Positions 9,536 through 19,136 are shown, numbered from the stretch's first letter. The stretch is DNA of 51,789 bases from Gammaproteobacteria bacterium (GCA_016218405.1 JACREE010000069.1:1-51789), one strand, 5' to 3'. A program made the numbers and translations. Notes: generated by a model from the letters alone, not told the origin.

Positions 9536-11245
9536 ATGTTAAAACGAATAGGGTTCGTGTTGCTTTTTTTCTTTGTGGCAAGTGCTTTTGCTTTAAAACA
9601 GCCATTGCGTGCTGAGCAAGCGTTTAAGTTGTCAACGCATCAAGCGGGAAAAACAGTGGTAGCAGAATGGACCATTGCCCCAGGTTACCACCTCTATAAA
9701 GATCGCCTTAAATTTGAATTTGAGCCGGCAAAACAAATAAAAGAGGGAGTGATTAATTTCCCCGCAACTCAGCAGGCACAGGATCCTTCTCAGGGCGCAT
9801 ATGAGGTTTATACGGGTCATCTCAAAATTGTGGTTCCTTTTAGCAGTGCGATAACAGGCGAAGGTAAGTTGAAAGTGAGTTTTCAGGGCTGTGCAGATGC
9901 AGGCTTTTGTTATCCTCCGATGAGTCAAGTGGTTCCCCTTGCCCTCACAGCGGAGGCGAATGCAGATATAGCGCAAAACTCATCCACCTCGCTTTTCCAA
10001 ACAGATAGCAGTTTGTTGTTATTAATAGGTTTTTTTGGATTTGGATTGTTGCTCAGCTTTACACCTTGTGTGCTCCCGATGATACCCATTTTATCGAGCA
10101 TTATCTTAGGACAAGGTAAGTTGAATTCTTTCCGAGCTTTTATATTATCAGGTACCTATGTATTAGGTATGTCGGTGGCTTATGCCATTGCAGGGGTTTT
10201 AGCCAGTTTGGCGGGCGGGCACTTGCAGGCTTATATGCAATCTCCGCTGATCCTGACTGTTTTTAGTGTGATGTTTGTTTTGTTGGCCTTATCTTTATTT
10301 GGTTTGTATGACATCAGAATGCCCAATTTTTTTCATCATCATGTGACGCGCTTGAGTAATAAGCAAAAAAGTGGGTCTTTGGTAGGGGTGTTTGTCATGG
10401 GGTTTTTGTCTATTTTAATCGTGTCGCCCTGTGTAAGCGCACCCTTGGTGGCGGCTTTAAGTTTGATTAGTCAAAAGGGGAGCTTGGTATTGGGTGCGAT
10501 TGCTTTATGGGTCATGGGGGTGGGGATGGGCGTGCCCTTGTTGATCATTGGGACGTTCGGTCCACAACTTTTACCCAAAACGGGTAAGTGGATGGATGCG
10601 GTTAAAGCGGCCTTTGGTGTGGTGATGCTTGGTTTGGCCATTATGCTCTTATCCCGTTTTTTACCCGGTTTTATTGTATTGGTCATGTGGGCAGGCTTAT
10701 TTATCGTGACCGCGGTAAGCATGGGAATTTTTACACCTTTGCCGGCTAAAGGAACAGGGCGTGTTTGGCATGGCTTAGGGTATATTTTATTTGTTTATGG
10801 AATTATTTTGTTGGTGGGTGCAGCGCATGGCAATAGTGATCCTCTAATGCCTTTGGGGCGAGAAAATACGGTGTCTGAGGCGCATCACGATTTGAATTTT
10901 CAAACTGTGAAAAGTGTGGGTGAGTTGAAAGCAGCACTTGCACAAGCAAAAGGGCGCTATACCATGGTGGATTTTTCTGCGGAATGGTGTATGGCATGTC
11001 GTGAGTTAGATGAATTTACTTTTTCTAATGCCAGTGTGAAGGAAAAGTTAAAAGATATGTTGTTGATTAGAGCGGATATTACGGATGTGACGCCGGAAAC
11101 TAAAGCTTTGCAGGCAAAGTTTGGTGTGGTTGCACCGCCTACGCTCGTGTTTTTTGATCCGACAGGACGTTGTTTAAAAGGTAAAACAATCGTGGGTGAA
11201 GTGAATGCAGATGATTTCTTAAAACAAATTCAAACAATAAAATAA
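9536..11245 (+). CDS. dsbD: thiol:disulfide interchange protein DsbD
   Basis: This 569-residue inner-membrane protein carries electrons from cytoplasmic thioredoxin to periplasmic DsbC-type partners. There is a signal peptide (MLKRIGFVLLFFFVASAFA), then the alpha domain with its Cys pair in CADAGFCYPP, a hydrophobic beta domain of about eight helices with FTPCVLPMIPILSS and VSPCVSAPLVAAL (one redox Cys each), and a thioredoxin-like gamma domain with AEWCMACRELDEFTF. I chose ATG 9536 because it begins the signal peptide and follows GAGGGAAAGG; the frame is open from 9425 but that extension is not conserved-looking. thiM begins 10 bases downstream. Confidence 0.95.
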   Translation: MLKRIGFVLLFFFVASAFALKQPLRAEQAFKLSTHQAGKTVVAEWTIAPGYHLYKDRLKFEFEPAKQIKEGVINFPATQQAQDPSQGAYEVYTGHLKIVVPFSSAITGEGKLKVSFQGCADAGFCYPPMSQVVPLALTAEANADIAQNSSTSLFQTDSSLLLLIGFFGFGLLLSFTPCVLPMIPILSSIILGQGKLNSFRAFILSGTYVLGMSVAYAIAGVLASLAGGHLQAYMQSPLILTVFSVMFVLLALSLFGLYDIRMPNFFHHHVTRLSNKQKSGSLVGVFVMGFLSILIVSPCVSAPLVAALSLISQKGSLVLGAIALWVMGVGMGVPLLIIGTFGPQLLPKTGKWMDAVKAAFGVVMLGLAIMLLSRFLPGFIVLVMWAGLFIVTAVSMGIFTPLPAKGTGRVWHGLGYILFVYGIILLVGAAHGNSDPLMPLGRENTVSEAHHDLNFQTVKSVGELKAALAQAKGRYTMVDFSAEWCMACRELDEFTFSNASVKEKLKDMLLIRADITDVTPETKALQAKFGVVAPPTLVFFDPTGRCLKGKTIVGEVNADDFLKQIQTIK

Positions 11246-11255
11246 TGAGGAAAGC

Positions 11256-12092
11256 ATGATAGAAAGAACAACTGTAATCGATGGCTTGTACCAAGATCTT
11301 GTTACTATTCGTGCGCATGCACCTTTGGTGCATAACATCACTAACTTGGTGGTGATGTCCCAAACCGCGAATGCTTTGTTGGCTTTAGGTGCTTCGCCTG
11401 TGATGGCGCACGCGGAAGAAGAAATTATGGAGATGGTGCGTATCGCAGGTGCAACCGTGATAAACATGGGTACCCTGGATGCGCAGTGTGTGCAACGGAT
11501 GTATCTTGCGCTGAAGGCAGCGAAAGTGTGTCACGTACCTTGTGTGTTTGATCCAGTGGGTGCGGGTGCAACGCCTTATCGCACGCAAGTGGCGCAAGCG
11601 TTGATAGCAGCAGGTACACCCATGGTCATTCGAGGCAATGCATCTGAAATTATGGCTTTGGCAAATAATGAGTGTGGTACAAAAGGTGTGGATACTTTGT
11701 TTGAATCAGACAATGCTTTGGAAGCGGCGCGAACCATCGTAAGACAAACTGATCATGTGGTCGTCATCAGTGGTGAAAAAGATTTTATTTTAACAAAAGA
11801 ACAAGAAATCATGATACGCAATGGCGTACCCATGATGACGAAAGTGGTGGGGTTAGGGTGTACCGCGACAGCCTTGATTGGGGCTTTTTGTGCGATCAAT
11901 CCCAACAAAAGCATGGCCAGTGTGCATGCCATGACAACGCTTGCAGTAGCAGGTGAGCTTGCATCAGAAAAATCAGCTGGACCGGGTTCCTTCCAATACC
12001 AACTTTTGGATGCTTTATATAATTTAACTTTTGAACAGTTAGCAGGACGTGCCAACATCACTTTTTCTGCTGCGGTTAATTTTGTGGTATGA
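11256..12092 (+). CDS. thiM: hydroxyethylthiazole kinase
   Basis: This 278-residue enzyme phosphorylates 4-methyl-5-(2-hydroxyethyl)thiazole in thiamine salvage. Seen are HNITNLVVMSQTANALLALGASPVMAHA at the N-terminus (substrate pocket), DPVGAGATPYRT, and the ATP/active-site block VVGLGCTATALIGAF with the expected Cys. ATG 11256 has GAGGAA five bases upstream. It is directly followed by thiD with a 4-base overlap. No space for a thiamine riboswitch exists between it and dsbD, so it may depend on the dsbD promoter. No thiE is in view. Confidence 0.95.
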   Translation: MIERTTVIDGLYQDLVTIRAHAPLVHNITNLVVMSQTANALLALGASPVMAHAEEEIMEMVRIAGATVINMGTLDAQCVQRMYLALKAAKVCHVPCVFDPVGAGATPYRTQVAQALIAAGTPMVIRGNASEIMALANNECGTKGVDTLFESDNALEAARTIVRQTDHVVVISGEKDFILTKEQEIMIRNGVPMMTKVVGLGCTATALIGAFCAINPNKSMASVHAMTTLAVAGELASEKSAGPGSFQYQLLDALYNLTFEQLAGRANITFSAAVNFVV

Positions 12093-12916
12093 ATACAAAC
12101 CAACACACGCCTTTGTTTTATCCTAGAGCCTTGACGATCGCCACTTCCGACAGTGGGGGCGGTGCAGGTGTGCAAGCTGATCTTAAAACGTTTTCTGCAT
12201 TAGGTTGTTACGGTATGTCTGTTTTTGCCGCGTTGACAGCTCAAAATACATTAGGTGTGCAGGGGATATTGGATATTCCGCCAGATTTTATCAAGATGCA
12301 GTTAGACAGTGTGTTAAGTGATATAGGGGTAGATGCGATCAAAGTTGGCGTGCTTCGTACCCAAGCAGCGATTGACGTGGTGGCAGACAGTTTAACCGAT
12401 ACTGTGCCTGTGGTGCTTGATCCCGTGATGATTGCTAAAAGTGGTGATAGTCTGTTGAAGCGCGATGCGATAGAGGCTATGGTGGCTCATTTATTCCCCC
12501 GGGCGACTTTGGTGACGCCTAATCTGCCTGAAGCTGCTGCATTCTTAGGTTATAAAATTGAACATGAGTCGCAAATGTTGCGAGCAGCAAATGATTTTTG
12601 CTCTTTGGGCGTGAAGGCGGTGTTATTAAAGGGGGGGCACTTAGAAGCGGATCATATTACAGATTTATTGTATCTAAGTGAAACGCAAGAAACACATTGG
12701 TTTCCTAAAACAAAAATACAAACACGTAATACACATGGGACGGGATGTACACTCTCTTCAGCCGTGACAGCCTACTTGGCGAGAGGAAAAAATTTAGTGG
12801 AAGCTGTCACCTTGGCAAACGACTATTTGCGAGGCGCATTATTAGCAGGTAAAGATTATGTTTTGGGAACGGGGCACGGACCTGTACATCATTTTTGGTT
12901 GCGGGTGACAGATTGA
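12089..12916 (+). CDS. thiD: hydroxymethylpyrimidine (phosphate) kinase
   Basis: This 275-residue ribokinase-family enzyme makes hydroxymethylpyrimidine pyrophosphate for thiamine. Recognised by ATSDSGGGAGVQADLKTFSALGCYGMS at the N-terminus, VVLDPVMIAKSGDSLL, TPNLPEAAAFLG, and the anion-hole block THGTGCTLSSAVTA near residue 213. The start overlaps the thiM stop as ATGA. With thiM it supplies both salvaged halves of thiamine, suggesting dependence on precursors taken from a host or the medium. Confidence 0.95.
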   Translation: MNTNQHTPLFYPRALTIATSDSGGGAGVQADLKTFSALGCYGMSVFAALTAQNTLGVQGILDIPPDFIKMQLDSVLSDIGVDAIKVGVLRTQAAIDVVADSLTDTVPVVLDPVMIAKSGDSLLKRDAIEAMVAHLFPRATLVTPNLPEAAAFLGYKIEHESQMLRAANDFCSLGVKAVLLKGGHLEADHITDLLYLSETQETHWFPKTKIQTRNTHGTGCTLSSAVTAYLARGKNLVEAVTLANDYLRGALLAGKDYVLGTGHGPVHHFWLRVTD

Positions 12917-12927
12917 CCGATCGTACC

Positions 12928-14202
12928 TCAAGTATTTTCGCATGCCTCAACAGATCCATCATCATTTTGGGTGGTGGAAATTTGTTGACGCGCTGCAGTA
13001 TAGCGCCAAAAATGAGGTAAGAAATAGCAACAAATACCAACACCGGCAATACAAAGTAAGCCACCAGATACAAGAGAAGCGGTGATACCGAAGCCGGCTG
13101 CTAGAAGCCCTGCTTTCGTGTCGCCCAAGCGTGGTCCGCTCAAATAACACACCATTTCCATGCCTGCCAAACGTCCTCGGAGTGAGTTGGGAATGGTTTC
13201 ATTCCAGATCACGCCTCGGAAGATACCACTGAGTGCATCACATGCGCCGGCCAATCCTAAGAATAAGAGGGCGGTAGAAAGATGATGTGCTAAACCAAAA
13301 AACAGAATGCAAAGCCCCCATAATGCAGCCGAATAAGCTACCGCCATACCATGACGTGTGAAACGTGTTGTCCAATGGCTATAAAGTGAAACAACCAAAG
13401 CACCGACAGCGGGTGCAGAATACAGCATGCCCAGGGTTTTCGCGCCGCCAAAAGATTGGGCAATGGCGGGAAACAGAGCATTAGGCATGCAGGCGATCAT
13501 GGCGACGAAGTCAACAAGATAAGTGCCGACGAGTTCTTGTCGTGAGAGGGCGTACTGAACACCTTCCTTGAGAGAAATCCAGGTTGAGCGATCAGCGGGA
13601 GAAGAAGGATTAGATATCGCACGCATGCTCAATAAAGTCATGAGAGAAAGCGAAAAACTCAGACAATCAATGAGGTAAGTTGCGGTGATTCCCCAGACAG
13701 AGATGATGATACCTCCCAAAGCAGGGCCTGCAATCATACAGAGACTGCGTTTGAGGGTGGCCAGGCTACTTAGGGCACCAAAATCTTTTTTGTCGACAAT
13801 TTGTTGCGCGATACTGTCGAGAGCGGGGCGGTGTAAGCCTGTGATAGCTGACATCAATGGAGCCACACTGAAGATGATCCACAAAGAAGGCCTAGGAAGG
13901 CAAGAATTAAAGGCGAGTAAAATGCAGCCCAACATGAGGCCTAATTCGGTGATGATAAGGAGGGTGCGTCGATTATGTTTGTCAGCAATAACCCCCCCCA
14001 ACAAGGCGGTGACAACTAAAGGTAATAGTTGAAGGAGGCTGAGCAAACCTATCATCAAAGTGGAATGTGTGAGGTAAAAAGTTTGATAAGGAAGGGCGAC
14101 GCTGGTGATCAACGTGCCTATAAAAGAAATAATTTGACCTGTATAGAGCAATCGAAAGTTGCGATTGCGGCGTAATAACGCAAAATTGGAAAAATAATTC
14201 AT
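12928..14202 (-). CDS. MFS transporter of the EntS/MFS_3 type
   Basis: A 424-residue inner-membrane protein with about 12 hydrophobic segments. The N-terminus NFALLRRNRNFRLLYTGQIISFIGT and the loop GGVIADKHNRRTLLI are typical of the EntS-like (MFS_3) branch, whose known members export siderophores or macrolides. It converges on thiD with 11 bases between the stops. No siderophore genes are near, so the substrate is open. The C-terminal 30 residues are hydrophilic and end in DDGSVEACENT. Confidence 0.85.
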   Translation of the reverse strand: MNYFSNFALLRRNRNFRLLYTGQIISFIGTLITSVALPYQTFYLTHSTLMIGLLSLLQLLPLVVTALLGGVIADKHNRRTLLIITELGLMLGCILLAFNSCLPRPSLWIIFSVAPLMSAITGLHRPALDSIAQQIVDKKDFGALSSLATLKRSLCMIAGPALGGIIISVWGITATYLIDCLSFSLSLMTLLSMRAISNPSSPADRSTWISLKEGVQYALSRQELVGTYLVDFVAMIACMPNALFPAIAQSFGGAKTLGMLYSAPAVGALVVSLYSHWTTRFTRHGMAVAYSAALWGLCILFFGLAHHLSTALLFLGLAGACDALSGIFRGVIWNETIPNSLRGRLAGMEMVCYLSGPRLGDTKAGLLAAGFGITASLVSGGLLCIAGVGICCYFLPHFWRYTAARQQISTTQNDDGSVEACENT

Positions 14203-14339
14203 TGTAATGGGGCTCTCGGCTGGAGGGGTATTCTATAGGATAGGTCTAATTTTTCATACCCAAATTCAAAGAGCGGATCGATTACGCGAGGTTACCTTTT
14301 TGCTGCTATAAACTAGGGAGAGTGTGAGTATTTGCGCAA

Positions 14340-15695
14340 TTATATTACAGACAATGCTTCACTTAAATTTTGAACTGGTATAACTTCGAGCGAATCAAAA
14401 GCTTGGCGTGGGACATTGCCTTTGGGGATGATGGCTTTTTTAAAGCCATGTTTTTGTGCTTCATTTAAGCGGTCTTGACCACTTTGCACGGGTCGTACTT
14501 CACCGGCCAGGCCTATTTCACCAAACACCATCAGTTCAGAAGGCAGGGGTTTGTTTTTTAAGCTGGAGAGAATGGCAAGCAAAACAGCCAAATCAGCGGC
14601 GGTTTCTGAGACTTTGACACCGCCTACCGCATTGACAAAAACATCTTGATCATAGGTGGCGATGCCACCATGGCGATGTAATACGGCTAACAACATGGCT
14701 AAGCGATTTTGTTCTAAGCCCACTGTGACGCGACGTGGATTGGCTAAATGACTTTGATCAACGAGCGCTTGAATTTCAACGAGCAAGGGTCGGGTGCCTT
14801 CCCAGGTTGACATGACGATGCTGCCAGGATTGTGTTCGCGCTGATGAGACAGAAAAATGGCGGAGGGATTGGTGATGGTGCGTAAACCCTTGTCTGTCAT
14901 CGCAAAAATACCGAGTTCATTCACTGCGCCGAAGCGATTTTTTATCGCACGAATAATGCGGAAACGATGATCTTGTTCACCTTCAAAATATAAAACCGTG
15001 TCCACCATGTGCTCGAGGACGCGTGGGCCGGCTAAAGTGCCTTCTTTGGTCACATGGCCAATGAGAAAGAGGGCGGTACCGGTTTGTTTTGCATAACGAA
15101 CAAGTTGTGCCGCACTTTCACGCACTTGACTGACAGAGCCGGGTGCAGATGGCACGGCTTCGGTGTACATGGTTTGAATGGAATCGATGGCTAATAGAGA
15201 AGGGCGTTGCTGTTCGGCCAGATTTAAAATTTTTTCAATTTGAGTTTCGGGAAATAATTTTAATTTATCTTCAGCCAACCCTAAGCGTCGTGCACGCATG
15301 GCGACTTGTTGTAAGGATTCTTCTCCGGTGACATACAGTGTTTCATGAAATTGACTCAGAGCACACAGGGTTTGCAAAAGTAAAGTGGATTTACCAATAC
15401 CGGGATCGCCGCCGATTAGCACAGCAGAGCCGGGCACTAAACCACCTCCCAGTGCGCGATCTAATTCGGGTAAACCTGTGAGCAATCGTGATTCGTGTTG
15501 AACTTTGACATTGGCTAAAAGAATACTTTGGTTGGCCAACTGTCCACTGTAATTAGTATAACGTGTTGAGCTAGGAGCAAGGATTTCTTCTGTATACGTA
15601 TTCCAGGCGTTACAGTCAGGACATTGCCCCAGCCATTTAAGTGATTGAGCACCGCATTCCGTGCAAGTAAAGGTGGTTTTTATTTTAGTGCTCAT
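14340..15695 (-). CDS. radA: DNA repair protein RadA (Sms)
   Basis: A 451-residue RecA-like helicase that helps branch migration in recombination. An N-terminal zinc finger (CTECGAQSLKWLGQCPDC), Walker A GGDPGIGKSTLL near residue 96, the RadA-specific motif KNRFGAVNELGIF near residue 252, and a C-terminal Lon-like domain (VNAVGGVKVSETAADLAVLLAIL) are in the expected order, and length is normal. It lies 15 bases downstream of the glycine-zipper lipoprotein gene on the same strand. Confidence 0.97.
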   Translation of the reverse strand: MSTKIKTTFTCTECGAQSLKWLGQCPDCNAWNTYTEEILAPSSTRYTNYSGQLANQSILLANVKVQHESRLLTGLPELDRALGGGLVPGSAVLIGGDPGIGKSTLLLQTLCALSQFHETLYVTGEESLQQVAMRARRLGLAEDKLKLFPETQIEKILNLAEQQRPSLLAIDSIQTMYTEAVPSAPGSVSQVRESAAQLVRYAKQTGTALFLIGHVTKEGTLAGPRVLEHMVDTVLYFEGEQDHRFRIIRAIKNRFGAVNELGIFAMTDKGLRTITNPSAIFLSHQREHNPGSIVMSTWEGTRPLLVEIQALVDQSHLANPRRVTVGLEQNRLAMLLAVLHRHGGIATYDQDVFVNAVGGVKVSETAADLAVLLAILSSLKNKPLPSELMVFGEIGLAGEVRPVQSGQDRLNEAQKHGFKKAIIPKGNVPRQAFDSLEVIPVQNLSEALSVI

Positions 15696-15710
15696 ATTGA
15701 GAGGTGCCCT

Positions 15711-16181
15711 TTATTGGATAGTTTTCCAACTGCCATCGGCTTGCCGACAAGCGGTGCCATAGATCTCTTGCTTTTTACCGCCAATGAGTGCGGTCGTGGT
15801 GAATTCGCGACAAGGTTGTAAACTACCACCCTGTTCGCGAGAATACGTTTTGGTGGGGGTGACCTGGTAGGTGGTACCCGAGTCAGGGTTAGTCCAGGCA
15901 GAAGTTTGGTTTGTAGGTGTAGATTCAAGTGTTTGATTCACTTTCATTTTATCCACATCATCCATGGTTTTACCAATGGAACCACCAATCAGTGCACCGG
16001 CCAAAGTGCCACCAATGATCGCAGCAGTACGGCCCGATCCATGCACTTGATTGCCTAATACACCACCCAACACGCCGCCTGTCAATGCACCAACATCTTG
16101 TTTGTTGATTGTAGTGGTTTCGCAACCGGTGAGAGTTAACGCGCCACACAAAGTCAGTGTGGTGAGGTAAGAAAGTTTCAT
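15711..16181 (-). CDS. glycine-zipper outer-membrane lipoprotein, 17-kDa surface antigen type
   Basis: A 156-residue lipoprotein. The start ATG 16181 (MKLSYLTTLTLCGALTLTGC) gives a signal peptide with lipobox LTGC and has GGAG eight bases upstream; the frame runs further upstream but that would bury the signal peptide. Residues about 30-75 contain a glycine zipper (GALTGGVLGGVLGNQVHGSGRTAAIIGGTLAGALIGG split by a polar loop), as in Rickettsia 17-kDa antigens and SlyB-like proteins. The C-terminal half ends in a small Cys-containing domain (PCREFTTTALIGGKKQEIYGTAC). Likely role is envelope stability. Confidence 0.85.
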   Translation of the reverse strand: MKLSYLTTLTLCGALTLTGCETTTINKQDVGALTGGVLGGVLGNQVHGSGRTAAIIGGTLAGALIGGSIGKTMDDVDKMKVNQTLESTPTNQTSAWTNPDSGTTYQVTPTKTYSREQGGSLQPCREFTTTALIGGKKQEIYGTACRQADGSWKTIQ

Positions 16182-16489
16182 TGTTGTGTCTCCAGCTGTT
16201 AAAATTTCGTTATTGTACTGGAGTTGCGTATTCTCGCCAAATCCCACTGCCCTTGTACTTGTCGGGGCGTCATGACTTTTTTACCCCTCCGGGCTAGGGT
16301 ATGCACACATTGGCCCCCACTCTCTGGGGCGATATGGATTGCTTCGTCCGGCGGAAAAACGCCGTCCTCGCAATGACGGCTCGGAGAGAAAAAATGCAGG
16401 CCATCATGCCCCCCCACCCTCCGGGGCGTCTTTGCGAGGACGGCATAGCCGGACGAAGCAATCCACCTCATTAAGGAATTTATATAATT
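16182..16489. other. 308-bp gene-free stretch filled by dispersed repeats
   Basis: Between the lipoprotein and the PLD gene there is no credible gene. It holds two inverted copies of a REP-like repeat and two GC-rich boxes of the type CCCCCAC(N)CTCTGGGGC, also found at 20582-20599. Confidence 0.7.
16336..16464. repeat. inverted pair of REP-like dispersed repeats
   Basis: Copy one (16336-16379, minus orientation) and copy two (16427-16464, plus orientation) share the core CGTC(A/T)TTGCGAGGACGGC, then GCCGGACGAAGCAATCC. They face each other, so the pair can fold into a long hairpin. A third, shorter copy is at 29611-29640. The family resembles the CGTCATTGCGAG...GAAGCAATCC repeats seen in many intracellular proteobacteria. 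Confidence 0.8.
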
Positions 16490-17131
16490 ATGATCAAAAA
16501 AACAGGAAGTCTCTGTGCTCTAATTTTGTTTTTTTCAACCGCTTTTGCCGATGAGTTTGAATCGGATGCGAAGTTTCGTGTGTGTTTTACGCCAGGTGAA
16601 GATTGCACACAACAAATTGTGAATGCCATTCAAGCCTCGGTGAGTGATGTGTGGGTTCAAGCCTATAGTTTTACCTCTCGCCCGATTGAAAATGCGTTAT
16701 TGGAGGCAAAAAATCGAGGGGTAAACGTGCAAGTTGTTTTAGATAAAAGTGTATTGGGTAATCAAAAAAATGCAGCCGAATTATTTGCAAGACACCATAT
16801 TCCTGTTTGGATTGATGAAAAGCCGGGTATTGCGCATAACAAGGTGATGATTATTGATCAAACGAAAACGATCACGGGATCCTTTAATTTCACCCGTGCC
16901 GCGCAAGCGCGTAACGCAGAAAATGTATTAATGATTGATGACGCTGGATTAGCAAAAAAATATTTAAAAAATTGGTATCGTCGTGAAGGTGTGTCACGCA
17001 GTTATAAACCGGTTCATCATGAAAAAATTGTGGTGCCTGTATTAGAACCTCGGCCGTCTTTTTTTGAATGGCTGCGCCAGTTGTTAGAGTGGTTTTTAAA
17101 TGCCTTGTTTCACCTGTTGCATAGGCAATGA
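16490..17131 (+). CDS. secreted phospholipase D family nuclease
   Basis: A 213-residue protein with a signal peptide (MIKKTGSLCALILFFSTAFA, cut near Ala20) and one PLD domain. The single HKD motif is IAHNKVMIIDQTKTITGSFNFT near residues 115-136, as in the Nuc family, which works as a dimer with one motif from each chain. Upstream, QAYSFTSRPIENAL is the conserved N-terminal half. Nuc-type proteins cleave DNA or RNA in the periplasm; some host-associated relatives are secreted. The C-terminus FFEWLRQLLEWFLNALFHLL is an unusual amphipathic to hydrophobic tail that may touch membranes. Convergent with the following gene, 4 bases apart. Confidence 0.85.
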   Translation: MIKKTGSLCALILFFSTAFADEFESDAKFRVCFTPGEDCTQQIVNAIQASVSDVWVQAYSFTSRPIENALLEAKNRGVNVQVVLDKSVLGNQKNAAELFARHHIPVWIDEKPGIAHNKVMIIDQTKTITGSFNFTRAAQARNAENVLMIDDAGLAKKYLKNWYRREGVSRSYKPVHHEKIVVPVLEPRPSFFEWLRQLLEWFLNALFHLLHRQ

Positions 17132-17135
17132 ATAC

Positions 17136-19136
17136 TCAAGACCCCGAAGAAGACCGCGGGCCTTTGGGGTGAGACGTAGACGTGTCAGCTGCCGCCTGTT
17201 TTGGCATGAATAACAGCATCGTCTCTGCACGTGCTCTGCCCATTTTGGCAAATAATGTTCGAGCCATAATTTCTAGTGGACAGGTGCCTGAACTAAACAG
17301 AGAGTAGGCTGTTTTCAGTATTTCTTCCTCACTTTTACTGCGTAAAATGGTTTCAACGGCTTTTAGGTGTTCGTTGTTATCTCCCAGTGGGAGGGCTGTT
17401 TTGCCCTCGTTATTTTTTATCAATAACAAATCAGTGAGGTACTCGCCTGCGGTAGCACATAATACCTGAACTGCATCCGCACGATTCAGTCCAACCGCTA
17501 GGTGTAAGGCCGTTTTCCCTTCACGGGTGCCCCTTGCCGCTAGAAATTCTTTTAAAAAATGCTCGGCTGTTGCTGCAGCACACAAGATTTGAATGATCTT
17601 GGTCTGGCCCACACCAGGTGTTGCTATGGCGCTGAGTAGTGGTGGGGTATGTGTGGGTATCAATAACTCTTTTAAACAATGATGTGCGGTGGCTGCTGTG
17701 CATAACATCCTAACGGTTGCGATACCCTGGTTGTTTATGGCCCAGGCTAGCGCTGTTGTTCGCTCATTATTTCTTGCCAGTAAGCATTCTTTTGCTTGAG
17801 TGCCCGCTTCGGCACATAAAAACCGAACCACCTCTGCGTGATTTCCTATGGCCGCCAGAGAGAAGGGTGTTTCACCTAATAGCGTATCTTTTTTCATTGA
17901 TAAGATGCGTGCTTGTTCGCCCGCAGCGTCACATAAAATCCGAACGACGCCCAGATGACCCTTTTTGGCAGCGCAGTGAAATGCCGTCTGTCCCTGATGA
18001 TGCTGGTTTAATAGATCAACTAACAGATTAGCGGATTCTTCACCTTCTTCTTTTTCTTTTCCATCTTCTTCTTTTGCCCAGTTGATTAAGGCCTGCGTGA
18101 CGGCGGTATAGCCTTGTAGGGCTGCGCGCTGTAAAGGTGTAATCGTGTGATCAGCTAATGCGCTATAAGTTTCCCGTTCAATCATTTCGCAGGCACCATC
18201 CCGATCTCGATCTGCTACGTAACGAAGCAGTGCGCCCACCACCTGAGCGCTGCCTCCGTCTATTGCTTCCACAAAATAATTTCCTATCTCTTCTTCGGGA
18301 ATCAATTCTTTTTGAAGGAGAAAATGGATAAGGTCGGCGCGATCGCATAAAACAGCGGCTTCCATGATCGTTTTAATTTGCTCGGCCGCATTTCTATTTG
18401 AGATTAAGTTGTTTAAATCACAGGGTTTTGTTTGGTTACAAAGTGCGCCAAGAAGGGTATGAAATTGAGTACTGTTTACATGCTCAGGTTTTTCAGTGAG
18501 GAGTATCTCAAAGAGTTCTTTGAAAATAGCTTGATACGGTTTTTTCTCTTCTTCTTTTGCTTGTGTCATGCTCCGATGTAATAGCTGAAACACATTGTCG
18601 CCATGCCGATCGCGGTACAGGGTCAGCGAATCTCTGGTGGGTGTTGTTATGTTGCGGAGTGCCTTGAAAAAGCGTTCTGGCTCGCCCCATTGTGCTGCAG
18701 CAAATAAGTGGATGAGCTGAAAACGAGTGGCTGCGTCTTTAATGTGTTTAGCTGATAACTGTCTATGGAAATAATGTGTTTTATCAGCCTCTTGAAGGTG
18801 GTGGGAGAGTGAAGTGGTTGTTCCTGGCGTTTCTTCGCGATGTTTGTCATAAGAAGGGAAATAATACTGTAACAATGCCGCTTTGTTTTCAGGTCGATTA
18901 GCTAATTCTCGAAGGAGGCGATGGGTAGAGAGATAGTGCAGTAAATCTTTGAATGAAGAAGCTTGCTCGGCGATACTTAGTACCATGTCATCTGGCATTT
19001 TTAGTAAAGTTAAGGCAGGTGATATGTCTCCAACAGAGGTGTCGGCTGAAGAGGCTGCCGCACGGGAGGCTTCAGCTTCGCTTAAGGCCGTGCTCGCTGT
19101 GTCTTTTGGTTTGGTGTCTTTTCCTGGTTTTGTCAC
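17136..19136 (-). CDS. F-box-like/ankyrin-repeat protein (effector candidate)
   Basis: A 666-residue protein without signal peptide. Residues about 45-94 (LLKMPDDMVLSIAEQAS...DLLHYLSTHRLLRELANRP...LLQYYFP) follow the F-box pattern: Leu-Pro-like start, hydrophobic helix, then a Leu-x-x-Leu and an Arg-x-Leu-Ala helix. Ankyrin repeats occupy about 255-620; the clearest are QGQTAFHCAAKKGHLGVVRIL (381-401), GETPFSLAAIGNHAEVVRFL and GKTALHLAVGLNRADAVQVL. F-box plus ankyrin is the plan of Legionella AnkB, which recruits the host SCF ubiquitin ligase; host ubiquitin hijacking is therefore a plausible inference. The start is GTG 19136, with only a weak ribosome site, so the first residues are uncertain. 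Confidence 0.75.
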   Translation of the reverse strand: MTKPGKDTKPKDTASTALSEAEASRAAASSADTSVGDISPALTLLKMPDDMVLSIAEQASSFKDLLHYLSTHRLLRELANRPENKAALLQYYFPSYDKHREETPGTTTSLSHHLQEADKTHYFHRQLSAKHIKDAATRFQLIHLFAAAQWGEPERFFKALRNITTPTRDSLTLYRDRHGDNVFQLLHRSMTQAKEEEKKPYQAIFKELFEILLTEKPEHVNSTQFHTLLGALCNQTKPCDLNNLISNRNAAEQIKTIMEAAVLCDRADLIHFLLQKELIPEEEIGNYFVEAIDGGSAQVVGALLRYVADRDRDGACEMIERETYSALADHTITPLQRAALQGYTAVTQALINWAKEEDGKEKEEGEESANLLVDLLNQHHQGQTAFHCAAKKGHLGVVRILCDAAGEQARILSMKKDTLLGETPFSLAAIGNHAEVVRFLCAEAGTQAKECLLARNNERTTALAWAINNQGIATVRMLCTAATAHHCLKELLIPTHTPPLLSAIATPGVGQTKIIQILCAAATAEHFLKEFLAARGTREGKTALHLAVGLNRADAVQVLCATAGEYLTDLLLIKNNEGKTALPLGDNNEHLKAVETILRSKSEEEILKTAYSLFSSGTCPLEIMARTLFAKMGRARAETMLLFMPKQAAADTSTSHPKGPRSSSGS

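Noticed and set aside
11246-11255. TPP riboswitch before thiM
   Set aside because: Only 10 bases separate dsbD and thiM.
17136-17180. Terminator between the PLD and F-box/ankyrin genes
   Set aside because: A short GGGGT/ACCCC pairing lies inside the coding end and has no T run.
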